Below are positions 11,721 through 25,315 of a DNA stretch of 64,000 nt, one piece after another. Position 1 is the first letter of the stretch. Each line of letters opens with the position of its first letter. Source of the DNA: Sympetrum striolatum. Lineage: Eukaryota; Arthropoda; Insecta; Odonata; Libellulidae. Made by a program: the position numbers and the translations under genes. The notes beneath the pieces are model-generated. The model searched no databases and had not been told where the DNA came from. It worked only from the letters and a program-made list of their open reading frames with translations. The stretch spans positions 103,359,657 to 103,423,656 of the forward strand of contig OX388343.1 of assembly GCA_947579665.1 (NCBI GenBank), read 5' to 3'.

Positions 11721-14700
11721 ATTACATCGCGGATATTTCGTTGACGTAATATGACTGAAAATAAAACGACAACCTAGAAAGAAAATTGAAACCTATTATT
11801 GGTTTTCCAGGTTTAAATTGGTTAAATATTGATACGCACGAGACAAGCATCTAAGTTTAATTTAAAATTCTATTTTAAATCTTCATCGTAGTAAAATTTA
11901 TCCTGCAGGAAAAAATATCGCTATCTTGACTTCACCGCAATACCGATTATAGAATTATACACATCAAAATGGAAAAAAATGCGAATTTTTTGGATTAATA
12001 AGGAATAGTATTTCATCGATTTTTTATGAGAATTTGTTCAATTATAAAGAATGTCCTTTTATATTTTCATATGAAAAAATTACAATTAAATTAATGCATC
12101 TAGAAAATATTCAAAATCTATTAATAAAATACGCAGCAAAAAAGCGAAATCTCTGATCTTGATTAACGATTTTACGTATCTTCACAAGTGATACTGTGGT
12201 CTCAGCGGTGCAAATATCAATGTATCAATTTCCGATTCGCACATTCCAAGTACGTATTTCAAATCTATCCGAATCGAAGATAGCGTAAGAGCTTTGCGTA
12301 TATCGGGAGCTCGTGAAATTCTGGTAGCATTGGTAGCCGGAACTATTTCCTCGTTCTGAAGAATCGATGGAATTTCCTGGCTATGATGTATTGAATTGCA
12401 AATTTTTTCTTAAAAAATACGAATAATTTGATTATGAAACAAGTTGGTTTTGGCATGGTAAAGTCAGATTGGATTTTTAAGCGTGATGATTTGAATCGGG
12501 AATTGCTGATACACGCGTGTTGGTCAGATGATAAATTTTGTATATATACGAGATAAATGCCATTCCATGGCTTTTCCTTTCGAGATTTACCCAAATATAA
12601 ACTTACCCGATACATTTAACTATTAACTTCTTGCAAGCTCAATCCGATTCAATCAAGAATAAAAGAAAAATGTATCGGATTAAGTGGAAACTGTAGGTAT
12701 GAATGTCGTAAATGAGTGAATGCTTTTCTGGATTATTTTCGAATGAGACGTAGAATAATTGTGACGAAATGATCTCTATTGTTCAACTGAGACGATAAAA
12801 ATCGGTATACTTAACATGCTGGCCGTCTAAATCGGTACATATTGTCGTATGAGGGATCAATTACAAAATGTAAGAGCAGTCGCAAACCTGAGCGAGTCAC
12901 GTGACTACTCCTCCAGCATCGTCCGGTCTCAGTAATTATTCGCATTATAGGAGTGCATTTTTGACATAATATGAAACGAGAGATACGGAGAGAGACCACA
13001 GAAAAGATATTCATTTTCAATATTTCTCCATATTTCTCTTTTTGTCTCGTCACATTCCCAGAGGCATTTCGTTTTTATCTCGCTTCTTTCCCAAACCACT
13101 CAACATCCCAGCTCTCCACAATGCAGCTGATGCTTTGGAAATTGGTAGGTTAAAAAAATGCGGGCTTTCATATCGGATAAAATTTTTGGCTCAGCTTTGT
13201 TCGGGGGATGGTATTTTAGGGAATGTGTATGCCATAAATGAGCGTGCGCTGACACTCAAATCTCCTGCGATTCTGGGTGTATACAGCCATATGTACGTAT
13301 GGTTAATGTTATTAAGCCTGAAACACTCCCATCTTGGCATTTTTTCTCCTGGTTCGGAGAGTAGACATTAACATACGCCAGGGAAACCCATTATCATCAG
13401 TAAAAGCGTCGATGCTGGTAACTAAGATTCGATTTCTTCTTTGCTTTTATCGGGATTGAAAATACACGAAATCTTACATTCTGCTGCTGTTATCATCTGA
13501 CTCAATGAAATGCACGTAATCAGACGTATTGTTTTTCATTTATAAAGCAGAGTTCGGTGTAAATAGAAGTTTAGCTCGAGGGATTGGCGTCACAAATAAT
13601 TATTTCATTATGATTCTAAATTTAGTTCTTCACGATGTCATTAAATTTCTTATGTCCGGTGTCGCAAAAATGAATTATTCCCTAAGTTCGTTCATTTTTA
13701 CAGAAAATCAGTGAGGCATACTATGGAAATCTTTCTCCTTATCATGAGAATTTAGAAAGGTATATAGTCGAGGCTATATCACACTGCATTAGATATAAGG
13801 TTAATTAAGCGCAATTTTCAATCTTTGGTTACCACTTTCGATGCTAACATATCTCAAAGCCTATTCCAAAACATGTCTTGCTCTGGGAATTCTCGTCACT
13901 GCACGAAATATATTCGCATTAACAACTTTTCGAAATGTTTGAGTGAATCATGGTATTTTGGCAAAGACGATTACTTATCAATTCGAAATGCCTTTTGATG
14001 ATCAATATCTGTGGAAGTATTGGTGAAAACAGATCGAGAGTCGTAGTCGAATCATGTATTCCTGCATTAAAAATAACTCGCTTTCGGAATGCTTTTGAAC
14101 TTGTGACTTAAAATAAATTACCGGAAGAGATATTCGAGTGCGATGTTCCACTGGCTTCAGTTTGACGCTTTTCCCCACGTCCAATCCAAGCGAAGCAAAA
14201 TACGACTCAAAGGGCGCTTTTTGGGTGTAATTCAGCGGAATTCTCAGTTCATTCAATATCATTTCCACGACGTTTTTACCGATTTATATAGCAAATAACG
14301 AGTATCTGCAAGGCAAGGTTTATAAATGCAGATCCTCAAAGTCAGCGTTCTTTTCTCCAATAACTGAGATATTTGATTGATTTTCTCCTTCGTGTTGCCA
14401 TGAGATTACTTACACATTCGAATCTCGACTGCGTTTCTCCATTTACGTCTGGAAAATTCTATAGAAGCGCTTAATTCGTGATTGCTAACCTTTCGTTCTT
14501 TTTTGTCTTCACGATGATCAGAGAAATAGTTAATAAATATTACATTCGCATGGAGCATGTAGAAGAGCAGTTCCTTACATTGTAATCGCCATATATTTGA
14601 ATAATTCACCAATACTTAAAATCATCACGCAATAATCACTTTAATTATCGCCTAATGAATTTGATTATTTAGTTTACGGTTTCATACATTGCTGTATATA

Positions 14701-15494
14701 TTGTAAAAAAATGAATTAAATTGAAAGTCCGACTGGAAGAATATGCAAGTCATAAGATCTCGATTGTATTTAAAGCCGCGTCGTACATCGAGGAAATTCT
14801 AATTTGTATTAAATTTAGGCACATGTGCGCAGTTACCATAAATACTAAGAAATTACTATTTACTTTTCATTTATTTCATATTATTAATATTAAGACTTAT
14901 TTTTTAGGAATAAAAGGTAACTATGCCTTTTCTAAGTAGTTCTGATCGATATAAGCTGTAATTTCATGTTAAAAGATATGTAGTAGTTCAGGACTCTCCG
15001 ATTTCCTCTTATTAAAATAATATCTCATATTGAAGTACGATTAAGGGTTATATATGACTCAACAGTTTTTAGAGAGTAAAATGGCGATGAACCAACGAAG
15101 AAACTGAAAGTTTGGAAATTCGGTCGTTGTAATCTCTGGCGGCGGGAGGGGACCCGAAGTAGCAGATTAATCTAAATATATGTGAAATGGCAGCGGATAA
15201 GTTATTTAAATAAATGTCAAATAATATTATTTGCGTTAGAATTTTTGAGTTCTTTCAGATAAGGAAATGAGTGTAGAAATCAAATCTATAATTTGAACTC
15301 TGATGAATTCTGTTGCTCTCTCTTTAAATTCACAATTTTTAATAAAAATGAGGCCGAAATAAGAAAGCATAGTTGATCAGCATACTTAAATTTGAATGTC
15401 TTTACGAATTAATAATATAAATCCAAAAAGAATTCATTATCTTGGTGAAAATTATTATTACAAAATTATAGGAAAATTAGTCCTCTAAAATCTT
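11721..15494. other. AT-rich non-coding stretch
   Basis: No supported gene in ~3.8 kb. Short ORFs (12343-12615 minus, 13042-13371 plus, 14002-14268 minus) show no recognisable motif. The last 70 bases (15440-15485, ACAAAATTATAGGAAAAT...) resemble part of the 1989-2631 repeat body (ACAAAAGTTATAGGAAAAT), so a small degenerate copy may lie just upstream of the LINE. Confidence 0.5.
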
Positions 15495-16660
15495 TATAAG
15501 GAAGAGAAAGGGGTACTAGAGAAGCTATAGGACCATTGAGAATAGTCGGAGAAAGTTACACTGGTAGAGAGAAGGGATAGATAAGCTTATGTTTTATAGA
15601 TTTAGAAAAGGCATTCGGCAGGATCAAGTGAGATAAGCTGATGGGAACTCTAAAAACAAAGAGATTAGATTGGGATGACATGAAGCCCATCAGGGAATTG
15701 TATTAAACCCAGAAAGTGGTGGTGAAAGTGTTCGGAGAATTGACGGAGTGGATGGACGCGGGTAGAGGAGTAAGTCAGAGCTGTTGCCTTTCACCAATAT
15801 TATTTAACATCTATATTGAGGAAATTACCAGTAACACCCTGGAGGAGAAAAAAATTATCTGTATTCGAGGAAGAGGGATAAAATGCACCCGATTCGCTGA
15901 TGATACGGTGATCTTGACCGATGATAACCAGAAACTTCAAAGAATGATGAAATATTTAGAAGATGAAATGGAAAAATACGGAACGAAAGTAAAAGTTGGA
16001 GTTTAAAAAAGTTTGAGAGTAAAACATTTCAGTGTTTTGTAAAACAAAAGTCATAAGAGTTAACGTTGATGGTGTGACAAATGATGCAAGGAGAGTAGAA
16101 CAAGTTAAAAGGTATAGATAATTGGGGAGTATGCTGACGGAGGATTAGAAGAGCAGTGTGGGGGTCAAGACAAGAATATCCATGGAAAAAGCCTTCTATA
16201 AGAAAATAAATATGCTGTGTAGTAGTATTAAGCTAGAACTGAGGAAGAGGCTGATGAAATGTTATGTATGGAGATATTGTATGGTTGTGGAACATGGACC
16301 TTAGGAATAAAAGAGAAGGATTAATGCTCTTGAGATGTGGGTACGGAGAAAGATAGAGAGAATAACATGGGTGGATGGAATAAGAAATGAAGCAGTGTTA
16401 AGAAGAGTTAGGGAGGAAAAAAATTACTGTGCAAAAGAGGAAAGGAAACTGGATCGGACTTATTGCACGAGGTAATGAGATTTTAACTACAGCAATTGAA
16501 GGTATGGTGAAAAGAAAAGAGGAAGGAGAAAGTTGAAATTAATAGATGAGGTGCAGATAAAAGGATATCAGTCAAAGAAGAGGCCCGAGACAAAGTGGAG
16601 ACAGTTGTGGTTTATGGGACCTGCTAACAGAAGACCAGATGATGATGAGTCTTAATTAAA
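15495..16660 (+). mobile_element. Decayed LINE: endonuclease-reverse transcriptase type, 3' half
   Basis: This is the C-terminal half of a non-LTR retrotransposon polyprotein with no endonuclease part. Conceptual translation shows, in order: a finger/palm segment with GPLRIVGESYTGREKG then FIDLEKAFGRI (~15520-15628); a GRGVSQSCCLSPILFN block (~15760-15810); the catalytic FADD in CTRFADDTVIL (~15888-15912, Asp-Asp intact); and LQRMMKYLEDEMEKYG. After frame changes come GVKTRISMEKAFYKK, GCGTWTL (near 16283), EMWVRRKIERITWVDGIRNE (near 16333) and a terminal GPANRRPDDDE (near 16617-16650). These are the landmark blocks of the insect elements often annotated as endonuclease-reverse transcriptase. 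In-frame stops at 15629-15631, 15704-15706 and 16004-16006, plus frameshifts downstream, make it dead. The end is marked by GATGATGATGA. The clade is not assigned. Confidence 0.9.
15716..16006 (+). pseudogene. Reverse transcriptase palm remnant of the 15.5-kb LINE
   Basis: This is the longest open piece of the LINE, 96 codons. It starts after an in-frame TAA (15704-15706) and its first Met is simply the first available, not a genuine start: the homologous reading frame continues upstream through two stops. It carries the RT motif regions with CLSPILFN and the catalytic FADD, followed by the helix LQRMMKYLEDEMEKYG. The conserved thumb that should follow is broken by the TAA at the end. It is a fossil exon-like ORF, not an expressed enzyme. 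Confidence 0.85.
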
Positions 16661-18189
16661 GGAGTTGAATTCCTTTCTTATTATATGTACTTCCATTTCC
16701 AATCCCCTTTTGAATTATCTTTAAACTGACAGGGCAAACTTGTGTAAAAAGGATTGTTTATATTTTAGTGTTTTGTATAATAACTAAAAGCTTTTTAGCT
16801 GCTTACATAGAGTATACTGCGATCGTATCTTTCACAACCACTCGATTTCCAAGGCGAACATAGACATGTTTCTACCTCATCATCCTGAAGGATAATTGTT
16901 GATCGCACACTATATGAGTCATTCATTGTAATCAATAATTTTCAAATGGAAATGTTAAATGAGATTTCGCAGGTATTTGCTTAAATCTATTCTCATACTA
17001 AAAAAAGTCCTATTAAAAATCCACATCAAGTAGCTTTTCTAGGCAGCTAGATTTTCTAATAATATTCAGTATTGTCATTCCTTCGTGAAGTAATATTTTG
17101 ACCGTAACCATTGGCCTTAATTCATTTTAAATTTATATTATAAATACAGATAGCAGAAGTCAGATATTATAAATGCAAAATATAAATATTTGAAAAGATT
17201 CGCGATACATTAAGTCAAGATGGATATCTTTATAATCTGCCTCTTCGCATTAGCAAATTGATAAAATACATATTTACCAAATTGCATGTTCATTTAATTT
17301 TGGACGAGGGTAACGATTTTTCATTGTAATCCTTCCTTGTAATGTATAATATAATAATACAGCTTAGAAACTGGCAAAAATCTTCTATTACTAAGTAGTA
17401 GATTCATATTAATGTATGTACCATGTACCATACATAAATTGAAATACGCAACTATCAAAATACCAGAAACCAGAAATTAGTTAGGGTGAAATTAAATTGT
17501 GGGGAGATGCCGATGATGAAAATAGCGGGTGTTGCAGGTGTATCGCTGGGTATTTTGGCAGCCGCCGATCGTTAAATGATATTTAGAAGCGGACCTTACT
17601 TTCATAAGGGAAGCGCATACTCAAGGTAACGGCTCATTAACGGTTTTGGGACGATTTTATATTATACATATAATCAGTGTTCTTTTTTATTTTCTACATC
17701 TGGACATATAATATCTTATGGGAAGGACATTTCTTAAATAAAAAAGGCGTGCTAAATACTGATGGATAAAATGGCCAATATGTATAATTATTAATAATTG
17801 TATTTATGTATAAGTTAAAGGCTGTATTTAAATTTTAATCGAATATCATTGGCATAAAGCGATACGTGTGTGTACAATGGTTTGGTCAGAAGAAAATCGT
17901 GCAAACGCGAGTATTGAGCGAAAATTGTTCGTTATTTCTTGAGATGAACACATTAGTGGTATTATAACTGAAATCATAGATTAGATTTCTGTATTTTTGG
18001 AGAGAAAACATAGAACGCAAAGACGGTTGGCTTAATATTACTGAATCAGCCTGTATTACTTTAGTATAAAATGAGTTTCGACTAAATTTAGTCTATTCAA
18101 TTTAAGCGTTATGAAAAAAATAAGAGAGTCAACCGCATAGTTACTAAAAAAGCCATAAGAGACAATATTTTGTCAAAGAGACTTTTATA
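16661..18189. other. AT-rich non-coding stretch
   Basis: No ORF of 60 codons, no RNA and no recognised repeat were seen. Confidence 0.55.
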
Positions 18190-18262
18190 TCCATTAGACC
18201 GCCAAGTAGGTTGAGCATATTCCTGCGGTGGTAGCTATTCCGGGTTTGATTCCCATTTAGGC
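18190..18262 (+). mobile_element. tRNA-derived SINE fragment (GCCAAGTAGG family, second copy)
   Basis: GCCAAGTAGGTTGAGC matches the 2.83-kb copy over 16 bases with one difference. It is followed by GGGTTTGATTCCC at the same relative place, a one-base B-box variant. Flanking sequence is unrelated to the 2.8-kb locus, which supports dispersed insertion rather than segmental duplication. No tRNA cloverleaf is possible. Confidence 0.65.
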
Positions 18263-19230
18263 GATTATTGCAGAGAATCTTGAAAACATTGGAAGGTTAT
18301 CTAAATCAATGGGTATTGGACGAAACGAGGTTTATAAAAAACAATATGAAAGCGTGGATACGCTGTTTGCGTATTACGATAATTATATTCCGCGTGACCA
18401 TGTCTCAAATAAGAATGACGCTCTATCACTCTACCTAAAGTAAAGTATTATCTTAAGCTCGGCAATGACCAACCTATTTCTCTAGCAATCAGTATGCTCG
18501 AAACAATCTTCATAGGAGTTATTTATGCCTTGATTCGCGATTGAGATATAAAAAAGAGTCGAATGAAGGTTAAGTTTGGTCAGACTTATCCTCTGACAGC
18601 AATTTCAGCATATGATTGGCAGATTTGTGGAATTTATATCCATTCACATGCTTCAAAGAATGAAACAGAAGGAATTGAAGGAAAAAAACTTATTATGGCA
18701 TATTTATTATTATTAGGGTCTTTATTAGGCGAGATTGAGACTAAATAGTCTCCTCTTCCATCTAATTATTATTATTGGTTCAGCTCTTCAAATTAAATAA
18801 ATATTTCAATATGTATGGCGTTTAACTTTAATGTAGCGGAGAATTTTGATTTATTTATCATCATCGCTAGCCGTGGAATAGTTGGTCGCAGCACCTTTCC
18901 GTCATTTTCATATTTCTCTCTTGAATCCATACAACCCTCACTTATCATTTGCTATTTAACTTGTGAGGTCCTCTTTTACAAGTATTCAACTACATGATTT
19001 CTTTTTTTACTATCTACAGAAGACCTCTATATCAAAGTGCGTCCACTTAATTTTTCCTCTTTTTAATCAAATATATATTTTGAGCTCTTCTTCGCTTATC
19101 TTATTAATTCCCTAGTTTAGTGCAATCTCTTTTATTGTTTTCATCTTGTGGCACGATTTCTCCATTGATTATAATTTTCTACTTTTTGCGACTGATATTG
19201 TACCAAATTCGCAGCCTTTCAGTTATTTGC
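18263..19230. other. AT-rich stretch with two ATT microsatellite runs
   Basis: ATT runs lie near 18705-18717 and 18764-18775 and bracket ~50 bases. They could be tail remnants of SINEs like the one at 6.35 kb, but no head is visible. Otherwise no gene. Confidence 0.4.
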
Positions 19231-19360
19231 TGTATTTCGAAAATAACAAAATATCCATCTTGGACGTTCACAATTTCTTTTACCTTTAGTAAAATAAAAT
19301 TGATACGATTTTTCTCGTGAAATCTCTTTAGTATCATAACAGCTGTCTGCTAATGGTATC
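19231..19360 (+). repeat. Diverged local repeat, copy 1
   Basis: It aligns with 20129-20267 in the same orientation. Shared blocks, in order: TATTT(C/T)GAAAAT, GACGTTCACAATTTCT / GACATTCGCAATTTCT, TTAGTAAAATAA, the exact 14-mer CTCGTGAAATCTCT (19314-19327), ATCATAA, and TCTGCTAATGGT. The spacing is conserved over ~130 bp. Nothing identifies the family, and no terminal repeats were found. Confidence 0.75.
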
Positions 19361-20128
19361 TCATAATAAGGCTATTTAAAATTAAATTGCGTAGATTTTT
19401 ATGTCAGTAGCTTTCTGTATTATAAATAACCGAACTAAGCCTCTTCCTTCATGTTTATAACTTTCTAGATTTTCAAAATATCCAACGAACGCAAAATCAG
19501 GATATTTGAAGAAAAGAAAACTTTTTTCCGTAGCTGTATTGCGTTGCTCCAAAGGAGTCACCTTCACTGAGTAGTTATGGACAATGTTATCGATCATTTA
19601 CGGTCCGTTTATTATAGCTTGATAGCTAATACCTTTTCTGACTATAGATTAAGACTGTAATTTTGTTTTTTTTTGTTTACGATTTTAGAAAATAAATGTT
19701 CACATTTTTACAAACTAACATTGTCATAGGTTTTTCAAAGAATAACCGAGCAGTAGAAGACCATGTTAGCACTAGAGCTTTGTTCCTGTAGATTATATTA
19801 TAAAAAAATGAGTTTTACACGATAAATATGCCTTAAAACCGAAATTTAAAATAAAAATAGGCTATTTTAGGAAACGTTGTGTTTCACTCTTATGTTTTAT
19901 ATCTGTATATTAGCATCTTCGTTTTACGTTTCGCATCTTCTTAAACAAATTGACGTTATAAGCCACGAATCCTAACATTTAGAACTTCTCAAAGTACTAA
20001 ATGAAACTGAATACATCGGTTTACAACAGCTTAATATATTACCATTGGATCCTATCCATTCACCAGTGGTTACATTTATTAAGGAAATTTGGCCATGCTT
20101 ACAGGAGTAGCCTTAAACTTAGTTTTAA
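19361..20128. other. AT-rich non-coding spacer between repeat copies
   Basis: No supported gene. The minus-strand 71-codon ORF (19382-19597) lacks any recognised motif. Confidence 0.5.
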
Positions 20129-20267
20129 TATTTTGAAAATTAAAAATATGCATCATAGACATTCGCAATTTCTCCTACCAACCTTGAGGGTGCAATTAGT
20201 AAAATAACATTGGTACCATTCTCGTGAAATCTCTCTATTATCATAATAACTATCTGCTAATGGTTTC
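20129..20267 (+). repeat. Diverged local repeat, copy 2
   Basis: This is the partner of 19231-19360, about 900 bp downstream in direct orientation. The exact 14-mer CTCGTGAAATCTCT is at 20221-20234. Homology fades on both sides, so the unit is ~130-140 bp or the ends have decayed. Confidence 0.75.
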
Positions 20268-23200
20268 TTCGCATCAGATTTCAGATTCACCAAATATTTG
20301 GCGGAATTAAATTTATTCTAGGAAAAATATTTTTTCTAATTTATACAAGGTACTATGGACTGTGTAGATGAATTATTTCTTACTTTAAACATAACGTACT
20401 TGGAGTTTAATTTTTTGGCTAAGATTGGATTTTATTTCATTATCTAATTTCACATAGAAAATAGCGATAAATTTGATAATTACATCGAAAAAAAAGATGA
20501 ATCATCAGAATAGTAATACAGGATGCATAAGATAATTTGAATGCACTTGATACGCTAACATTTGCTAAAGAGATCTAGATTCACGGGTCACACAGGAATT
20601 TCCTCCAAAATATGGATATCATCCAATCTCTAGCCTTTCAAAAGTGTTTTATTTAGATGGCAAAATATATCTTTAGGGGACGGTTTTTCAAAGCACAGAT
20701 GTCAAAGTTGTCATCTGTGAGGTGTTCCGCTGAATGCAGAAGAAATCTCTTTAGATTTACGGAACAGACATTTTGACACTGCCGTAGCATCTTTCAATTC
20801 AGTCCGTATATATCGCTCTGCTTTAGCGAGCGAATTCCCAAATGAAAATGAGTATCCTACGTCTCAGTTTTGACAGTTTGATAGCTATAAACTGAAGTTG
20901 AAATTTCATAATGTAAACAATAAATTGCAATTTCAATCGTCAGATGTACGTTCACCGCATAGTGGGCTATTCCTGCAGTACGGAGAAAAATTAATAGAAC
21001 TCATTCCCGAATAAATCATCATTGCTGTTAGAGAAACTGGAAACCGGACTGAAAAAATAGAATAAAATAATTATAAAACTATTTTGCCATTTTTGGCAAT
21101 GGCAGAAAGAGAGAGAAACACAAATATGCGCTTGTACGAAGTGGTAATGTTTGGGGTATTTAATACGTAAACTTATTCGAAATCTCAGAATTACGGAAAA
21201 CTTAGATCACGAAAAACGTTTCTGTTATATGCATGAGTGAAGTGATTTTACTTATATACGTGCACTTCGTTTGGATACCTTTTTTGCATCCTACGGTGAG
21301 TTCAAACGTTCTCTACCATAAATCGTAAAAACAGGAACAGGTGCAAGAAGATCATTCTAGATAGAAAGGTAATTCACCGAGAATAAAACGTTTTAATTTG
21401 TAAATCATCCCTCCATCGTTATTCCTTCAGTAATGATTTTCGTATTTTCATAGAAATTATCGTTTAATGAATTCTTTACTTATTCTTTAGGTACGAATTC
21501 AGTTTTACTGAAAATGGAAAATTTTATAATCTACTAATTTCAGTCCACCCTTTCACAGGCAGATCTTGAAGCTGATTTAAACCTCTAACTCTCAAACTTT
21601 AGCTATTAAATTCTTTGGAGAGACTTTCTAGGCAAAATGAGGACTGAAGTAGAGGATATCTTTGCTTCCTCTTCTGCTTGCAGTTCATGTATCACATCAC
21701 GAGAAATTGAATCTTTCCAAGCATTTGAATCTTGGATGTTCTTTTTTTATTAAAATCAAAGTACATAAAGCGAACTGTGTTGTAATATGACAAATATATG
21801 CATATAATTAGAATAGTTTGGCCATTCGATTCATTTTCCTAATGGTTCATTTAATGTATATTTCGAGAGTAATCAGGCGTATTTTATGGCCATATTTCAA
21901 CAGAATCGGCACAAATATTTGTAATTCATATGATGGAGATAGGGTAAATCTTTTTAAAATACTATTTATAACTCACATCTTACCCCAACTTTTCAGAGTG
22001 GAGATTCTTCCTTCGCCGGCAAAACATTATCTTTTCTTGTATTTATCAAAAGTTTTGAAATTAATGATAACTCTGCTTGTATTCCATTCAACTCTAATTT
22101 TTTTTGTTAGTTTTATGCACCTCCATATTGCATACACTCATCAAATTTGAGAATTTTACAAGGAAAACAAATCACTCCTTCAATCTGTGAACATGTCTGT
22201 GTTAAATATTCATATTGCAAGCCTTAAAATCGACCTTCTTAAATGTTTGCTGTTGCCATCGTCTTCCAAGTGACCTTAGACTGTCAATAAATGGATTTCT
22301 TTTCTGATTTCCCTAATTTGGGGTAGGATGTCGCTGATATTCTAATCAATGAAACCTATACTCTATAAACAATATTAGCGTAATGTTTTCATTGGAATCA
22401 ACAGAATATAATATTTTGCACACACTGTTACTGTGTGCCAGAGCCAGTCGCGACTAAAAACTCATGTTGAAAATAATAAAGTTTCGATGCATAAAATCAT
22501 CATCAGGCAGGTCTTGCGGAAGTATATATAAGACATTTTTTATTATTTTTATATTAGGAAACAAATGTATTTCATAAAAAGCCACTTTTTATATTTGAGC
22601 GTGAAATGTTTCAATGAAATTCTAATTCTTCCGATTCACCTCATTAAGATATCTTTTAAATAGAGAATAAATTATATAATATCTTTCAAATACCGAGTAA
22701 TTCATGAAACTAATTTAGGAGAGGAGAAATTTGTCAATTTTATTGTTAAAAATTCCTATTGAGACAGAAATAACGGTAAAATTTTCATTATATTTTGAAA
22801 CTCTTCTCGTTCGCTATTTTGAATCATTGAAAAACATTTCGTACCATTACAGTGTAATTTTACTAAAGAGTACATCGGCAATTCACGAACTCGAATTAAT
22901 AACATTTCATCTAAATTATAATGCTAATTTAAAAATTGAGTTGTAAATATTTAAAAGTAACTTACTTGTGATTTATGTCAGGGTAGTATTGATTTTCATC
23001 GAGCCTAGAGATATCTTAGGCATAGGAAATGACTCCGCTTTTTGAAATACGCAGATACAAGAATATGATATGTTATAAACGAATTCTGACTCATAAGTAT
23101 CTACGTTTGCTTCCTAAATATTTCTCAAGTAAAGCAGTGAACTACTGCATGCAGCCTTCCAATCAATGCAATATACCGAGCATTTGCTGAAAGGAACATC

Positions 23201-25315
23201 TAAATTACTGACTAATTATTTTCGGAAGTACACAACGCAAGGGAACTTACGGAATAATAAGCACATATTCTCTTATGATAGTAGAAAAAATGGAAAATTT
23301 AGGTTTGAGAAATTTTTAATGTGCTTAAAAAGTTTTCAATGAGAATAAGCAAATTGAACATATTTAATTTCAGTATACTCGTTATTTTTAACGTGAGTAC
23401 TGACCGATTTCCGTTCGCCAATTTTTTCAGCTTAGCGTTGTCGTATACATTAACATGGAAGCGTCATACAACTGATTTCATGCATACCATGATTAGGTCA
23501 TCATTTTCAGAACTTTGGCCATAAATAAAGTGTGTAGCTGTGAAATATTTTGGGAAGAAAATTCAGTTGTAGAGAACTCCCGATGATCGGAAATATTCGG
23601 AAGGCAGGGTTGGGATGAGGGGACAAGCGATGATTACATCCCGAACTCCGCTGATAATGTTATGCTGACGCGGACCAATATTAAATCGATCGAAAGTTAT
23701 TGATAGAAACGGAATTTTTCATTTTTCTTAACGAAATGCTTTATATCTCTTCAATTACGTATATTCAGTGGGAAGAACATATGGCAAAGAAAATTCTCTG
23801 AAATAAGAAACAGCCCTACGATTATGCACTATTTTGCTATAATTATGATCATCATCATATAAATTCGTCACTTATTTTGAATCTCTTTCCGGTTCTGTTT
23901 ATTTGTATAAGTCGGATACAATCCCAACATTCCTTAAACTTTCTAACGTAATTTCAACAGAACAAGACCAAAATCAGCAAACATCAAACTCTCTCTTATC
24001 CAACGAAATGGATCTAGCAGCCATTCCTTTTCTACTTTCGATATATATTACTCATAATATGGATCCTAGACTTATATGTATATTCTAAGTTCAGCCTCAC
24101 TAACGTATCATTCGTTAATTCCCTTTCTCGTTTCGTTTTATCCTTAGGATTTCAGATAGAAAAATGTAGGAAATGTATGAAAATTTCGCAACTATATAAT
24201 CGATCTTTATTCTACAGTTTTAGTTGCTACAAAATGAAGAATTGGAGATTAATTAATTTGAATGATAATGGTAGATTAAATTATTTAAATGGTTATGGAA
24301 ATTTTAATTAATTTAAATGATCAGATTAATATCTAAGAGGAACACAGCTGTGTTAATACATAAAAATATAAAAAAAACTCCAAATATTATTGGGAGTTTT
24401 TAACTCAAATTTATTGGTCGGATCAAGTTAGGGACAACGCATCAACGTAATATTTACGCTATGTACTCAGCAGTCAGCATTTTCATTGTTTTCTAAAACA
24501 TTATGGAGTGGAAAACATTGAATAATTTTGATAGTTACATGCAGTAGAATTAAAGTTTCCTTAATCATTATAAAGTAAGCATTACCAAAATGACAAATAA
24601 TATTTCAGAGTTATCTCTATAATGTATTCTAAATTAGTCTTTAGCATCGGATATGTTTTATTAATCCTTTACGTTGCGGATTGATGTTTAGGTTCATAAA
24701 ATTAAAAAAAAAAACCTGAAAGCATTTTATTTTCGATTATATATATATGGTAAATGATTGAGACGATGTTTATAAAGAAGAGGTTATAGGAATAATATTC
24801 AATCTTTACACAGTCCATTGTAAAGCCTTCCACAATTGACTTTGGGTTGGTGAAGGAACTAAGTCATCATTATAGGTAAATATAAGAGGATTCTATGAAT
24901 TAGTTCTCGAATGAGCCATAGTATGTTCAATTATAAACCCGCAATTCTGTTGGCGTTTTCTTCATTTAGAAATCGTCACTAATGTGCGGGTAAAATGCTC
25001 AATCATGCCAAATGCGTTTGAAACTTTGAAAATTTAATGGAAACGTATCGCTTTGAAATTATTTTGATCGAGCCTGTGATGCATACCTTGTGAATTAAAT
25101 ACAAAATATTATAATATTTCAATATAAAATTATTTTTACTTTTCAAAATAAATTTGTAATATTATGTTTTGATAAGCAAATCTCTGTTGCTATCTAGCTA
25201 GCATGTCTTTGCAATGTCTCTTTGTTCAAGAAGAATGTTTTTGAGGAAAAGGAAATATGGCAATTTTGCGCGTTGGGGTGTGTAACTAAAAACATTTCCG
25301 AGAAGAACTGACACG
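20268..25315. other. AT-rich non-coding desert
   Basis: Five kilobases with no recognised gene or full mobile element. The 110-codon ORF at 21818-22150 is hydrophobic and AT-driven, with no domain I know. A short palindrome CACACTGTTACTGTGTG lies near 22421. A 9-bp hairpin, AAAAACTCC / GGAGTTTTT, lies at 24373-24381 / 24393-24401; a terminator role is not implied in this eukaryotic context. Confidence 0.5.

Noticed and set aside
21818..22150. 110-codon hydrophobic ORF
   Set aside because: Hydrophobicity follows from T-rich codons. There is no recognisable family and no supporting neighbours.
24373..24401. Rho-independent-like terminator
   Set aside because: AT-rich hairpin in eukaryotic sequence with no upstream gene.
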